NCBI RefSeq assembly: GCF_030182585.1
Contig: NZ_JARXOW010000001.1
Coordinates: forward strand, 2,418,001 to 2,482,000
From: Pedobacter faecalis
GTDB taxonomy: Bacteria > Bacteroidota > Bacteroidia > Sphingobacteriales > Sphingobacteriaceae
DNA: 64,000 nucleotides
Direction of reading: 5' to 3'
This document shows positions 18,616 to 26,814 of this stretch, one piece after another (position 1 is the stretch's first letter; each line of letters begins with the position of its first letter). The position numbers were made by a program, and so were the translations under genes. The notes below the pieces were generated by a model. It searched no databases, was not told the origin of the DNA, and saw only the letters and a program-made list of their open reading frames with translations.

Positions 18616-19713
18616 ATGAAGTTAGGTATTCTAATTAAGCACCTTGAATCTTTTGCTCCGCTGCAATATCAGGAGGATTACGATAATTCCGGACTCCTTG
18701 TGGGTAATCCGGATCAGGAAATATTCGGCGCTTTGGTGGCGCTTGATTGTACGGAAGACATTATAGGGGAAGCCATAGCAAATAGCTGCAACCTGGTGAT
18801 TACACATCATCCTATCATTTTTAAGGGATTGAAACGAATTACGGGGTCTACGTACACGGAACGTGTAGTTCAAAAGGCACTCAAAAATGATATAGCTATT
18901 TACGCAATACATACCAACCTGGATAGTGTGAAGCACGGTGTGAATGGAATGATTTGTAAGCGCCTTGGGCTCAGAAACACCCGTGTACTTAGGCCTAAGG
19001 GCGATTTGTTGAGAAAGTTGGTTACTTTTTGCCCGATGGCTCACGCGGATGAAGTTAGGGAAGCGCTGTTTTCGGCGGGTGCGGGACACATTGGTCAGTA
19101 TTCCGAGTGTAGCTTTAACAGTCCGGGCTTTGGTACTTTCAAAGCAGGGGAAGGAACCGAACCCTATGTTGGGGAACGGGATATTCTTCATGAGGAGTCG
19201 GAGCTCCGTATAGAGACCGTTTTCCTCGCTAAAGACCAGCGTAAGATCTTGCTCGCCCTGCTTGAGTCGCACCCTTACGAGGAGGTGGCATACGATATTA
19301 TTCCACTCGCAAACGGCTTGGATACTGTTGGTTCGGGTATGATAGGATGGCTTGAGCAGGAGACGGACTGCCTTCAGTTTATGAACTTCTTAAAAGACAG
19401 AATGGACACAAACCTTATCCGGCACACCACATTGCTTCCAAAGAAAATAAGACGGGTTGCCGTTTGCGGTGGTTCGGGAAGTTTTCTGATCAAGGACGCA
19501 ATAGCGCAGCATGCCGACGTTTTTATTACATCTGATTTGAAATATCATGAGTTTTTTGATGCGGACGGAAAAATAGTGCTGATGGACATCGGACACTTTG
19601 AAAGTGAACAATTTACATGCGACCTGTTGATAGACATTATTCAAGAAAAATTTCCTAACTTTGCAGTCCGCTTAACGGAGCGTAATACAAACCCGATAAA
19701 TTATTTTGTTTAA
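18616..19713 (+). CDS. Nif3-like dinuclear metal centre protein
   Basis: A 365-residue member of the Nif3/YbgI (GTP cyclohydrolase I type 2-like) family, which forms toroidal hexamers with a dinuclear metal site; the physiological reaction is not settled. Metal-ligand motifs are NLVITHHPIIFKGLKRI near residue 67, AIHTNLDSVKHGVNGM near 102 and DIGHFESEQF near 335. The middle (about 130-235) is the extra CutA/PII-like insertion found in the long form. Its stop shares a base with the start of the zinc-ribbon gene (TAATG), so the two are translationally coupled. A TATATTTA box ends 5 bases before the ATG. Confidence 0.93.
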   Translation: MKLGILIKHLESFAPLQYQEDYDNSGLLVGNPDQEIFGALVALDCTEDIIGEAIANSCNLVITHHPIIFKGLKRITGSTYTERVVQKALKNDIAIYAIHTNLDSVKHGVNGMICKRLGLRNTRVLRPKGDLLRKLVTFCPMAHADEVREALFSAGAGHIGQYSECSFNSPGFGTFKAGEGTEPYVGERDILHEESELRIETVFLAKDQRKILLALLESHPYEEVAYDIIPLANGLDTVGSGMIGWLEQETDCLQFMNFLKDRMDTNLIRHTTLLPKKIRRVAVCGGSGSFLIKDAIAQHADVFITSDLKYHEFFDADGKIVLMDIGHFESEQFTCDLLIDIIQEKFPNFAVRLTERNTNPINYFV

Positions 19714-20459
19714 TGGAACAAACTGTAGAACAAAAGCTAAAAGCTTTGTACGAATTACAAACCTTACACACCAAAATTGATAAGATACGTCAGATCCGCG
19801 GTGAACTTCCTATGGAGGTGGCTGATCTTGAAGATGAGGTTGCTGGTCTGGAGACCCGCATTCAAAAGTTCAAAGCCGAACTGGATGATACAGAAGATGC
19901 CATTGTAACCCGCAAGAACATGATCAAGGAAGCACAAAACCTGATCAAAAAATACGAGACCCAACTTAAAGAGGTTAAAAACAACCGGGAATACGATGCT
20001 TTAACCAAGGAGGTAGAAATTCAGAATCTTGAGATTCAGGTATGTGAGAAGAAAATCAGAGAATACGGATTTGAAATCACCCAGAAGAATGAGGTTTACG
20101 AAAAGGCACTTGAGGATTTGGAGCTGAGGAAGAAAGATCTTGAAGTGAAAAAATCAGAGCTTCAGACAATCACCGCAGAGACCGAGAAGGAAGAAGATAC
20201 CCTGACAAAGCGGTCGGAGGAAGCTTCAACTCAGATCGAAGAGCGTCTGCTTACTGCATATAATAGACTTAGAGGAAATGCTAATAATGGTTTGGCGGTT
20301 GTGACAATCGACAGGGATTCATGTTCTGGTTGTTTCAATCAAATACCTCCGCAAAGGCAATTAGATATACGTCAACGCAAAAAGATCATAGTATGTGAAC
20401 ACTGCGGTCGTATTTTGGTAGACGAGGCCTTAACTCAGGAAGTGATGGAGGAGGCGTAA
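19713..20459 (+). CDS. zinc-ribbon coiled-coil protein (CT398/DUF164-like)
   Basis: A 248-residue protein with a long antiparallel coiled coil (about residues 10-185, rich in E, K and L) and a C-terminal C4 zinc ribbon formed by CSGC near residue 205 and CEHCGR near 228. It belongs to the CT398/COG1579 family, proposed to bind nucleic acid or a secretion-related ATPase; the role in Bacteroidota is unknown. It is almost always encoded after the Nif3-like gene, as here with a one-base overlap, which suggests a shared function. A strong terminator follows. Confidence 0.9.
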   Translation: MEQTVEQKLKALYELQTLHTKIDKIRQIRGELPMEVADLEDEVAGLETRIQKFKAELDDTEDAIVTRKNMIKEAQNLIKKYETQLKEVKNNREYDALTKEVEIQNLEIQVCEKKIREYGFEITQKNEVYEKALEDLELRKKDLEVKKSELQTITAETEKEEDTLTKRSEEASTQIEERLLTAYNRLRGNANNGLAVVTIDRDSCSGCFNQIPPQRQLDIRQRKKIIVCEHCGRILVDEALTQEVMEEA

Positions 20460-20482
20460 CAGCGTTTTAAATTATTATTGGG

Positions 20483-20507
20483 GCCGCCCGATAGGGCGGC
20501 TTTTTTT
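20483..20507 (+). terminator. Rho-independent terminator after the Nif3/zinc-ribbon operon
   Basis: The perfect 7-base stem GCCGCCC / GGGCGGC with loop GATA is followed by seven T residues. Confidence 0.9.
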
Positions 20508-20574
20508 GTGCTGTAGAATTTATAGTCGATAAAATAAATAGTTTTTAGAAAAATTTGATTTTATTTTGATGTAG

Positions 20575-20606
20575 TTTGGCTGTTATGTGATTTTATATTA
20601 CGTTTG
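20575..20606 (+). promoter_or_regulatory. consensus Bacteroidota promoter of the zinc-finger gene
   Basis: TTTG at 20575-20578, a 20-base spacer and TACGTTTG at 20599-20606 match the -33/-7 consensus exactly. A TTG codon at 20604 that would extend the downstream gene lies inside this promoter, so the ATG at 20622 is the true start, with a leader of only about 10 bases. Confidence 0.7.
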
Positions 20607-20621
20607 TATAAAATATTTGTG

Positions 20622-20975
20622 ATGAGTAAGAAAACGTGTGTGTATTGCGGTGCCGTGCTTAAGGGTCGATCTGACAAGCAAAGCTGTGATGATCAATGCA
20701 GAAGCGCAAAGAACCGGACGGATAACAAGAGTACAGAAGCGGGAAGGCGGGTGGCGAGGGCACTACGTAGAAACAGAGATATCCTTCTTAAAGTAAACCC
20801 ATCAGGTTCAAAGCGCGTCCTGATCGCTGATTTGATCGAGCAGGGTTATCAACCTGAGTTTTTCACATTTCTTCGAAGTGGCGAAAGTGGAGTTTATTTC
20901 GGGGTTTATGAGACCGTAATTGTACCCGTTGACTCCCAGTATTGGCAACTCACCCGGATTAACACGTTGGTGTAG
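20622..20975 (+). CDS. small zinc-finger protein, function unknown
   Basis: A 117-residue basic protein. The N-terminus carries two cysteine pairs (CVYC at about residues 5-8 and CDDQC at about 21-25) that would form one zinc finger, resembling the short zinc ribbons of DUF2116-like proteins. A strongly basic helix follows (GRRVARALRRNRDILL, about residues 40-55), then a segment with KRVLIADLIEQGYQPEF and a beta-rich tail. The composition suggests nucleic-acid binding, which is an inference. It has its own consensus promoter and converges on a small HTH-like gene. A longer form starting at TTG 20604 is ruled out by the promoter. Confidence 0.7.
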   Translation: MSKKTCVYCGAVLKGRSDKQSCDDQCRSAKNRTDNKSTEAGRRVARALRRNRDILLKVNPSGSKRVLIADLIEQGYQPEFFTFLRSGESGVYFGVYETVIVPVDSQYWQLTRINTLV

Positions 20976-20991
20976 TTGTATTGCACCCAGT

Positions 20992-21285
20992 CTACTCTTT
21001 ACCTTTAGATCGCCCTCTGCCCTGTGTTTTCCGTTCCGGTAGATTCTTGTAAAATGGGGCCTGGATCTCCGCATTGATTAGCTCTCCCGGCATAATTCCA
21101 AATATTATCTCCAGTTTTCTGACCTTCGTATAAGGGATATCCTTATTGCTAGTGAGAGGAATTTTACCGTAGTTTATGAAAGTATTAACTGAGACGTCTA
21201 ACAATTCATGGATTATGGGAGCTAAATTTCTATGATCTTTCTGTTGCAAGCTTTCCAGCAATTCGATAATTTTATACTTATACAT
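20992..21285 (-). CDS. small HTH-like protein
   Basis: A 97-residue protein with helical content through about residue 75. The stretch LLDVSVNTFINYGKIP followed by IPYTKVRKLEIIFGIMPGELI resembles the second half of an XRE/Cro-type helix-turn-helix domain, where a tetrapeptide-spaced helix pair ends in a GxxxxEL turn. The C-terminus is basic (ERKTQGRGRSKGKE). No family was recognised with certainty. It converges on the zinc-finger gene with 16 bases between the stops and has its own promoter at 21321-21352. Confidence 0.65.
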   Translation of the reverse strand: MYKYKIIELLESLQQKDHRNLAPIIHELLDVSVNTFINYGKIPLTSNKDIPYTKVRKLEIIFGIMPGELINAEIQAPFYKNLPERKTQGRGRSKGKE

Positions 21286-21320
21286 GTGAGCCTTTTATTT
21301 TTTATCAAAACGTTAGGCTA

Positions 21321-21352
21321 CAAAAATATGTCGTTGAAAATAATTTGCCCAA
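21321..21352 (-). promoter_or_regulatory. promoter of the HTH-like gene
   Basis: On the minus strand TTG (21352-21350), a 21-base spacer and TATTTTTG (21328-21321) fit the Bacteroidota consensus. The ATG lies 35 bases downstream of the -7 box. Confidence 0.6.
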
Positions 21353-21398
21353 GTATAACCGGTTAATTTAAATTGACTGGAGTCAGTTACAAATTACT

Positions 21399-22043
21399 TT
21401 AATGAAAATCATCGACCATAAAGACAAACAGTTCCTTTGGTCCGTGGGCGCCTAGTACGAGTGTCTTTTCAATATCAGCGGTGCGGCTAGGGCCGGTTAC
21501 TGTACTGATCATTGAGGGCAACTGATTTCCGTACTTATTGCGCATTTGAGTGAAGGCGTCTTTAATGTCCATAACAAGCTGGCCAGTTCGTGCTACAACG
21601 ATATGATGATGCGGAAATATACTGAGCCTCCGTCCGGCAGCATTGTTATTAGAAAGCATTACAGAGCCGTTTCGCGCAATAAGTGCTTCACAGAGGGTTA
21701 TTCCAACCTCGGCAAATTCAAAGTCCTTATCTGTCTTATAAAAGGGGAATTCGTACTGTGTGAGTAGAGCTTGAAGTTCCGGCTCCCAGCAGTATATTTT
21801 CCTCCATTTAAACTGGTCTGCAAGCTGAAGGATATTTTCCATGAATTCCAGCCCGTTTTCGCAATAGATGAAGTGACCAGACACAGCAGTAAGCTGCTCT
21901 GCAAATAAGACCTCAGGAATCTCTGTTGCCTCTTTGTATATGGGAGTATCTTCTATATTAGGATAAGGATTATCCCTCTTCTCAAGGAGGGCTTTCCTTA
22001 TCCTTTTTAGCATGAGTTCTTTTGGTGTGATGTTTTCGTGCAT
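21399..22043 (-). CDS. LUD-domain protein (LutC/YkgG family)
   Basis: A 214-residue protein of the LUD family, whose members LutB and LutC take part in L-lactate oxidation. Family segments are SNNNAAGRRLSIFPHHHIVV near residue 140 and STVTGPSRTADIEKTLVLGAHGP at about 180-205, quoted here as one continuous landmark block. The ATG at 22043 is preferred over a TTG two codons earlier. It is last in the rsfS-ftsH-LUD order, 11 bases after ftsH. No lutA or lutB partner is nearby, so lactate oxidation is not supported by context. Confidence 0.88.
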   Translation of the reverse strand: MHENITPKELMLKRIRKALLEKRDNPYPNIEDTPIYKEATEIPEVLFAEQLTAVSGHFIYCENGLEFMENILQLADQFKWRKIYCWEPELQALLTQYEFPFYKTDKDFEFAEVGITLCEALIARNGSVMLSNNNAAGRRLSIFPHHHIVVARTGQLVMDIKDAFTQMRNKYGNQLPSMISTVTGPSRTADIEKTLVLGAHGPKELFVFMVDDFH

Positions 22044-22054
22044 CGCCAAAGGAA

Positions 22055-24145
22055 TTATTCCGACGGGGTGTTTGGCAGATTGACGGTCACCGGAGAATCG
22101 TTCGTTTCAGTGACGCCATCGTGCAAAAGCCCTTCGGCTGCCGGTTTTTGGTCGCCTGTGCCGTTAACAAACTCGTCGTAAGTTGTCCGGTTGTCAAAAG
22201 GCCTCTTTCCTAAGATCTCCTCGAGATCTGTTTGAAACAGAATTTCCTTCTCGATCAGTTTCTGAGCAAGTTTTTCCAGTCCGTCGCGCTTCTCAGTCAG
22301 CAATTGTTTGGTACGATCGTAGACTTTAGCGATCATGCCGCGGACTTCGCCGTCAATCAATTCAGCAGTTTTTTCAGAATATGGTTTACTAAAGTTGTAT
22401 TCGTTCTGAGGATCGTGAAAAGACACATTGCCGACCGAATCATTCATTCCATAAATAGTCACCATAGCATAGGCTAGCTTAGTGATGCGCTCCAGGTCAT
22501 TTTGTGCTCCGGTAGAGATTTTACCAAATACGATATCTTCTGCAACCCGGCCACCCATGGTCATACACATGCCGTCCGTTAACTGTTCGGTTGTATATAA
22601 AAACTGTTCTTTAGGCAGATATTGGGCATATCCTAATGCCGCAACGCCACGCGGAACAATAGAGACCTTAACCAGTGGGTCTGCGTGTTCCAAAAACCAT
22701 CCGGCGATTGCGTGGCCAGCTTCGTGATATGCTACAATCCTCTTTTCTTCAGGAGATATGATCTTGTTCTTTTTCTCCAGTCCGCCGATTACCCGGTCGA
22801 CCGCATCCTGAAAATCCTGCATATCTACCGTTTCCTTATTTCGTCTGGCGGCAATAAGCGCAGCCTCATTACATACGTTCGCTATTTCCGCACCGGCAAA
22901 GCCCGGGGTTTGGGCCGACAGTTTCTTTGCATCAACCTCTGGGGCCGTTTTTATCGGTTTAAGATGGACTTTGAAAATCTGCTCGCGACCAACCAAATCT
23001 GGCTTGTCTATGGAAATTTGCCTGTCAAACCTTCCGGGCCTCAATAAGGCAGAGTCCAGCACGTCCGGACGGTTCGTAGCAGCAAGTATAATAATCCCAG
23101 AGTCGGTTCCGAAACCATCCATTTCTACTAATAACTGGTTCAGCGTGTTTTCGCGCTCATCATTTCCGCCCATCATGCTGTTCTTACCACGTGCACGTCC
23201 TATAGCGTCAACCTCATCAATGAATATGATACACGGTGCCTTATCTTTAGCCTGTTTGAACAGATCTCTCACGCGGGAAGCTCCAACGCCCACAAACATT
23301 TCGACGAAATCTGAGCCGGAAAGAGAGAAAAATGGAACCTGCGCTTCTCCCGCTACGGCTTTCGCAAGTAAGGTTTTACCCGTGCCCGGAGAACCTACAA
23401 GCAATGCGCCTTTTGGAATTTTACCACCAAGGTTTGTGTATTTTTTAGGGTTCTTAAGAAAATCAACGATCTCCATCACCTCCTGCTTTGCTTCTTCCAG
23501 ACCCGCGACATCGTTGAAAGTGACGCTTACCTGGCTTTCTTTATCAAATAGGGTAGCCTTGGATTTTCCAATATTGAAGATTTGTCCGCCTGCTCCCCCT
23601 GCGCCACCACCCATACGGCGCATAATGAACATCCAAAACCCTATAAACAGCAACACGGGAATAATTACGGTGAAAAACCAGGAATTAAATGAACTTTGCC
23701 GGGTTTCCTTTTCAGCCAAAATACGCTGATCAGGAGGAAGTGACGCCTGAGATTCCTTCAGTTGCTCGTCCACCGCGTCCATAGATCCAGCAGTATAGTA
23801 TACTGCCGGGCCGCCTGAGCTAAAATTTCCTTTCGGCTGATATTTTTTATACTTAGGATCGCTTAGCCGATCTTTTTTGATATAGACTTCGACTTTTACC
23901 AAGTCTTCATGTTTATACGCAACCAGCTTCTGCACATCGCCAGGCAGGAGCATTTGTTTCTCAAATTCACGATAGTCTATTTTCGTCGCCGTGTCGGAAT
24001 TGAAAAAGAAGTTCAAAAAGATCAACCCAAGTATAAGCGCTGCATAGACCCAGAAGATATTGAATTTAGGCCCCTTCTGTGGCTTTTTTGGAATATTGGG
24101 GATCCTTTTAATAAGTTTCGGTTTTGTATTTTGGTCTTCTTTCAT
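22055..24145 (-). CDS. ftsH: ATP-dependent zinc metalloprotease FtsH
   Basis: Membrane-anchored AAA+ protease that degrades misfolded membrane proteins and short-lived regulators. In the 696-residue protein, TM1 is at about 29-48, a periplasmic domain at 50-155, and TM2 at about 157-175. Walker A is GSPGTGKT at 251-258 (a serine where most FtsH have proline, still within the Walker consensus). Walker B is IIFIDEVDAIG at about 307-316, and the SRH contains ATNRPDVLDSALLRPGRFD. The zinc motif HEAGH is at 474-478. The C-terminal tail is acidic and polar. It follows rsfS by 19 bases and precedes the LUD gene. Confidence 0.97.
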   Translation of the reverse strand: MKEDQNTKPKLIKRIPNIPKKPQKGPKFNIFWVYAALILGLIFLNFFFNSDTATKIDYREFEKQMLLPGDVQKLVAYKHEDLVKVEVYIKKDRLSDPKYKKYQPKGNFSSGGPAVYYTAGSMDAVDEQLKESQASLPPDQRILAEKETRQSSFNSWFFTVIIPVLLFIGFWMFIMRRMGGGAGGAGGQIFNIGKSKATLFDKESQVSVTFNDVAGLEEAKQEVMEIVDFLKNPKKYTNLGGKIPKGALLVGSPGTGKTLLAKAVAGEAQVPFFSLSGSDFVEMFVGVGASRVRDLFKQAKDKAPCIIFIDEVDAIGRARGKNSMMGGNDERENTLNQLLVEMDGFGTDSGIIILAATNRPDVLDSALLRPGRFDRQISIDKPDLVGREQIFKVHLKPIKTAPEVDAKKLSAQTPGFAGAEIANVCNEAALIAARRNKETVDMQDFQDAVDRVIGGLEKKNKIISPEEKRIVAYHEAGHAIAGWFLEHADPLVKVSIVPRGVAALGYAQYLPKEQFLYTTEQLTDGMCMTMGGRVAEDIVFGKISTGAQNDLERITKLAYAMVTIYGMNDSVGNVSFHDPQNEYNFSKPYSEKTAELIDGEVRGMIAKVYDRTKQLLTEKRDGLEKLAQKLIEKEILFQTDLEEILGKRPFDNRTTYDEFVNGTGDQKPAAEGLLHDGVTETNDSPVTVNLPNTPSE

Positions 24146-24164
24146 TTGTCTTGGATATTATTGT

Positions 24165-24539
24165 TTAGGCGCTTTTATATGACGTTGCCTGGGCATCTCC
24201 CCACAAATCTTCAATGCCATAGAATTCGCGCTTTTCCGTTTTAAAAATATGTACTACGATGTCAAGGTAATCCAGGATAATCCAGTCCGCAACATCGTGT
24301 CCCTCTTTACGCCAGGGATCTGTTTGTGTGGCTTTAAAAATTTCTTCTTCTACGCTGTCGGCAATGGCTTTAACCTGAGTAGACGAATTGGCACTGCATA
24401 TGATGAAATAATCGGAAACGGAACTATTAAGGTTTCTCAAATCCAAACGCACGATATCATTTCCTTTTTTTTCCTGAATGCCTTGAACGGCAACTTCTGA
24501 GAGGTATGTAGAAAGGTTTCCTATTTTCTTTTTTACCAT
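24165..24539 (-). CDS. rsfS: ribosomal silencing factor RsfS
   Basis: A 124-residue protein that binds L14 on the 50S subunit and blocks subunit joining under starvation. Conserved segments are VRLDLRNLNSSVSDYFIIC at about residues 30-48, WRKEGHDVADWIILDYLDIVVHIF in the second half (landmark only), and a terminal FYGIEDLWGDA. It is first in the leftward rsfS-ftsH-LUD cluster. A TATATTTG -7 box is 22 bases before its ATG. Confidence 0.95.
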   Translation of the reverse strand: MVKKKIGNLSTYLSEVAVQGIQEKKGNDIVRLDLRNLNSSVSDYFIICSANSSTQVKAIADSVEEEIFKATQTDPWRKEGHDVADWIILDYLDIVVHIFKTEKREFYGIEDLWGDAQATSYKSA

Positions 24540-24561
24540 TAAATAACTTAAGTTTGATTAA

Positions 24562-24569
24562 CAAATATA
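24562..24569 (-). promoter_or_regulatory. -7 element of the rsfS-ftsH cluster
   Basis: TATATTTG on the minus strand, 22 bases before the rsfS ATG, matches TAnnTTTG. No TTTG is seen at the ideal distance. It lies in the divergent rsfS/birA gap of 40 bases. Confidence 0.45.
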
Positions 24570-24579
24570 CGATCAACAC

Positions 24580-25350
24580 TTGCAAAATAACACTTTTCCA
24601 ACATTATTTGTTGGTCACAATCTGATCAGATTATCTTCGGTGGGTTCTACAAATGACTTTCTGAAAATGATGTTGTCAAATTCCGAGCCACTGTTGGAAG
24701 GCACTGTAATTATGGCAGATAACCAATTTGCGGGGCGAGGGCAATACAGCAGTTCGTGGCAGTCTGAGCCTGGCTCAAACTTGACGTTCAGTATCTTCTT
24801 AAAGCCGGGTTTCCTCCCGCTCGAAAAGCAGTTCTTATTGAATATGGCAGTTTGCGTGGGCATAAATGAGGTTTTATGCAAGCTCACTCCTTCTGGCTTT
24901 TCGGTCAAATGGCCGAACGATGTGTATTACCAGGATCGAAAGGTTGGCGGCGTTCTCATCGAAAATGGCGTCTCTGAAAGAATAATAAGTTACAGCATTG
25001 TCGGAATAGGAATAAATGTCAACCAGCAGAACTTTGATGGTCCAGGTCTTGCAAAGGCAGGTTCAATAGGTAAAATTTTACAACAGCATGTTGATTTGCA
25101 AGATCTTTTAAGGCAGATATGTGGTGGCATTGAAGCCGAATATCTGAAATTGAAGGCAGGCAGACAGCAAGATCTGCATGAAAGGTATTTGTCTATTCTT
25201 TACCGCCGTGGTATAACGGCGCAATACGAAGATAAAACGGGTGCGTTTGAAGGGCAGATAACCAGGGTGGATGAACGTGGCGTTATGTTCGTAAAACGAG
25301 AGGGTAAAGATTACGAATATCGGGTTAAAGAAATAGAATTTTTACCATGA
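24580..25350 (+). CDS. birA: biotin--[acetyl-CoA-carboxylase] ligase BirA
   Basis: Activates biotin to biotinyl-AMP and attaches it to the biotin carboxyl carrier protein. The 256-residue protein lacks the N-terminal DNA-binding domain of the E. coli enzyme, so it is the monofunctional type and should not repress transcription itself. Motifs are SVGSTNDFLK near residue 19, ADNQFAGRGQYSSSW near 45, and VKWPNDVYYQDRKVGGVLIE near 110. The start is taken as TTG at 24580, because the first ATG lies within the conserved STND region and would remove a core strand. Confidence 0.93.
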   Translation: MQNNTFPTLFVGHNLIRLSSVGSTNDFLKMMLSNSEPLLEGTVIMADNQFAGRGQYSSSWQSEPGSNLTFSIFLKPGFLPLEKQFLLNMAVCVGINEVLCKLTPSGFSVKWPNDVYYQDRKVGGVLIENGVSERIISYSIVGIGINVNQQNFDGPGLAKAGSIGKILQQHVDLQDLLRQICGGIEAEYLKLKAGRQQDLHERYLSILYRRGITAQYEDKTGAFEGQITRVDERGVMFVKREGKDYEYRVKEIEFLP

Positions 25351-25431
25351 CTAGGCAGAGATGCGGGAGCTAAATGAAAAATATTAAGTAATTTCACGGC
25401 CATATTGAAAATATAACAAACGATATTTTCA

Positions 25432-26427
25432 ATGAGCAACCAAATGAATAAGATTAAAAATATAGGTGTATTAACTTCCGGGGGTGATGCTCCGGGCATG
25501 AATGCAGCGATTCGGGCTGTAGTGCGGGCGGGTATTTACTACGACTTATCCGTTACCGGGGTACTCAGGGGATATGAGGGCTTGATTAACGGTGACTTTA
25601 TTGAAATGGACCGTAAATCGGTAGCTAATATCATTCAGCGTGGCGGAACGATTTTGAAGACGGCCAGGAGCGATTCTTTCCGCACCAAGGAAGGGCGAGC
25701 TGAAGCTTTTAAGCAAATTAAGGAGAAGCAAATAGATGCATTGATCGTTGTTGGTGGCGACGGAACATTCACCGGGGCAAACATATTTTCTCAGGAATAC
25801 GATATCCCTGTGGTAGGGTTGCCCGGCACTATCGACAATGACTTGGAAGGGACGGATTTTACCATAGGATATGATACCGCAATCAACACGGTAATTAATG
25901 CCGTTGATAAAATCAGGGATACCGCTGAGTCGCATGACAGACTGTTTATCGTTGAGGTGATGGGCAGGGACTCCGGCTTAATTGCGCTAAGAAGCGGAAT
26001 AGGTGTTGGCGCGGAGGCAATTATGATTCCTGAGGCAAACATGGGTGTTGAAGGTCTTGTTACAAGGCTTGAGAACGGGCGTAAAGACAAGGCCTCAAAA
26101 ATCATTATTGTGGCCGAAGGCGATGAGATTGGTGGAGCTTTTAATGTTGGGGAAGTTCTTAAGAAAAAGTTTCCAGCATATGATATACGCGTATCGGTGC
26201 TGGGGCACATACAGCGCGGTGGAAAACCAAGTTGCATGGATCGTGTGTTAGCGAGCAGGTTAGGTGTAGCAGCTGTTGAGGGCCTGCTTAGCGGTCAGTC
26301 GGGCGCTATGGTTGGATTAAAAAACAGGGAAGTCATCTTTACGCCTTTTGATCATGCTATTAAGCATATTGATGCAAAGGAAATTAGTCCGGCCTGGCTC
26401 AAATTGGTTGAAATACTATCTTTATAA
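25432..26427 (+). CDS. pfkA: 6-phosphofructokinase PfkA, ATP-type
   Basis: Phosphorylates fructose 6-phosphate in glycolysis. The 331-residue protein has SGGDAPGMNAAIRAVVR at about residues 14-30 and VVGGDGTFTGA near 110, where the glycine after GGD (rather than aspartate) marks the ATP-dependent rather than the pyrophosphate-dependent enzyme. PGTIDNDLEGTDFTIGYDTA holds the catalytic aspartate region, and EVMGRDSG and GHIQRGG are substrate-binding blocks. It is followed at once by a strong hairpin terminator. Confidence 0.97.
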   Translation: MSNQMNKIKNIGVLTSGGDAPGMNAAIRAVVRAGIYYDLSVTGVLRGYEGLINGDFIEMDRKSVANIIQRGGTILKTARSDSFRTKEGRAEAFKQIKEKQIDALIVVGGDGTFTGANIFSQEYDIPVVGLPGTIDNDLEGTDFTIGYDTAINTVINAVDKIRDTAESHDRLFIVEVMGRDSGLIALRSGIGVGAEAIMIPEANMGVEGLVTRLENGRKDKASKIIIVAEGDEIGGAFNVGEVLKKKFPAYDIRVSVLGHIQRGGKPSCMDRVLASRLGVAAVEGLLSGQSGAMVGLKNREVIFTPFDHAIKHIDAKEISPAWLKLVEILSL

Positions 26428-26429
26428 CA

Positions 26430-26450
26430 AAAGGCCCCGGAGGGGCCTTT
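26430..26450. terminator. bidirectional-looking terminator after pfkA
   Basis: A perfect 9-base stem AAAGGCCCC / GGGGCCTTT with a 3-base loop. The right arm leads into ATTATT. It sits between the convergent stops of pfkA and the YbjQ-like gene, so it may serve both. Confidence 0.8.
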
Positions 26451-26451
26451 A

Positions 26452-26772
26452 TTATTCAATGATAACGGCTGTCCCCGTGGCGGCAACCATAAGCATGCTC
26501 CCTCCATTGCCTACAGTTTCGTAGTCTAAATCTACACCAATGATCGCATTAGCGCCCATTGAGGCAGCATATTGCTGCATTTCATTAATGGCGGTGTTTT
26601 TTCCTTCGCGTAAAACCTGTTCATACGAACCGGACCTGCCTCCTACGATATCTCGGATGCCGGCAAACAAGTCTTTAAAAATATTTGCACCGATGATGGT
26701 TTCGCCAGTAACCAGCCCGATGTACTTCACGATTTTTTTGCCTTCTACTGTATTTGTTGTTGTAACTAACAT
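26452..26772 (-). CDS. YbjQ/UPF0145 family protein
   Basis: A 106-residue protein of the YbjQ (UPF0145) family, which forms pentameric rings of unknown function and is often called heavy-metal-binding by name only. Family segments are [19 protein letters not shown] near residue 20, [19 protein letters not shown] near 45 and [13 protein letters not shown] near 72. The length is complete. A 5'-nucleotidase-like gene lies upstream on the same strand across a gap of 42 bases. Confidence 0.92.
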   Translation of the reverse strand: MLVTTTNTVEGKKIVKYIGLVTGETIIGANIFKDLFAGIRDIVGGRSGSYEQVLREGKNTAINEMQQYAASMGANAIIGVDLDYETVGNGGSMLMVAATGTAVIIE

Positions 26773-26814
26773 ACTGTGGTCTTTTTTGTATTCGACTAAA
26801 ATCCTAAAGAAATG

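Noticed and set aside
18631..19272. 213-codon open frame on the minus strand inside the Nif3-like gene
   Set aside because: It is fully contained in a well-supported gene, and its translation has no domain features.
20604..20621. TTG-initiated N-terminal extension of the zinc-finger protein
   Set aside because: The TTG is part of the TACGTTTG -7 promoter box, so it would not be transcribed; the ATG at 20622 is used.
24580..24660. Later ATG start for birA
   Set aside because: It would remove the conserved SVGSTND segment; the TTG at 24580 keeps the full catalytic domain.
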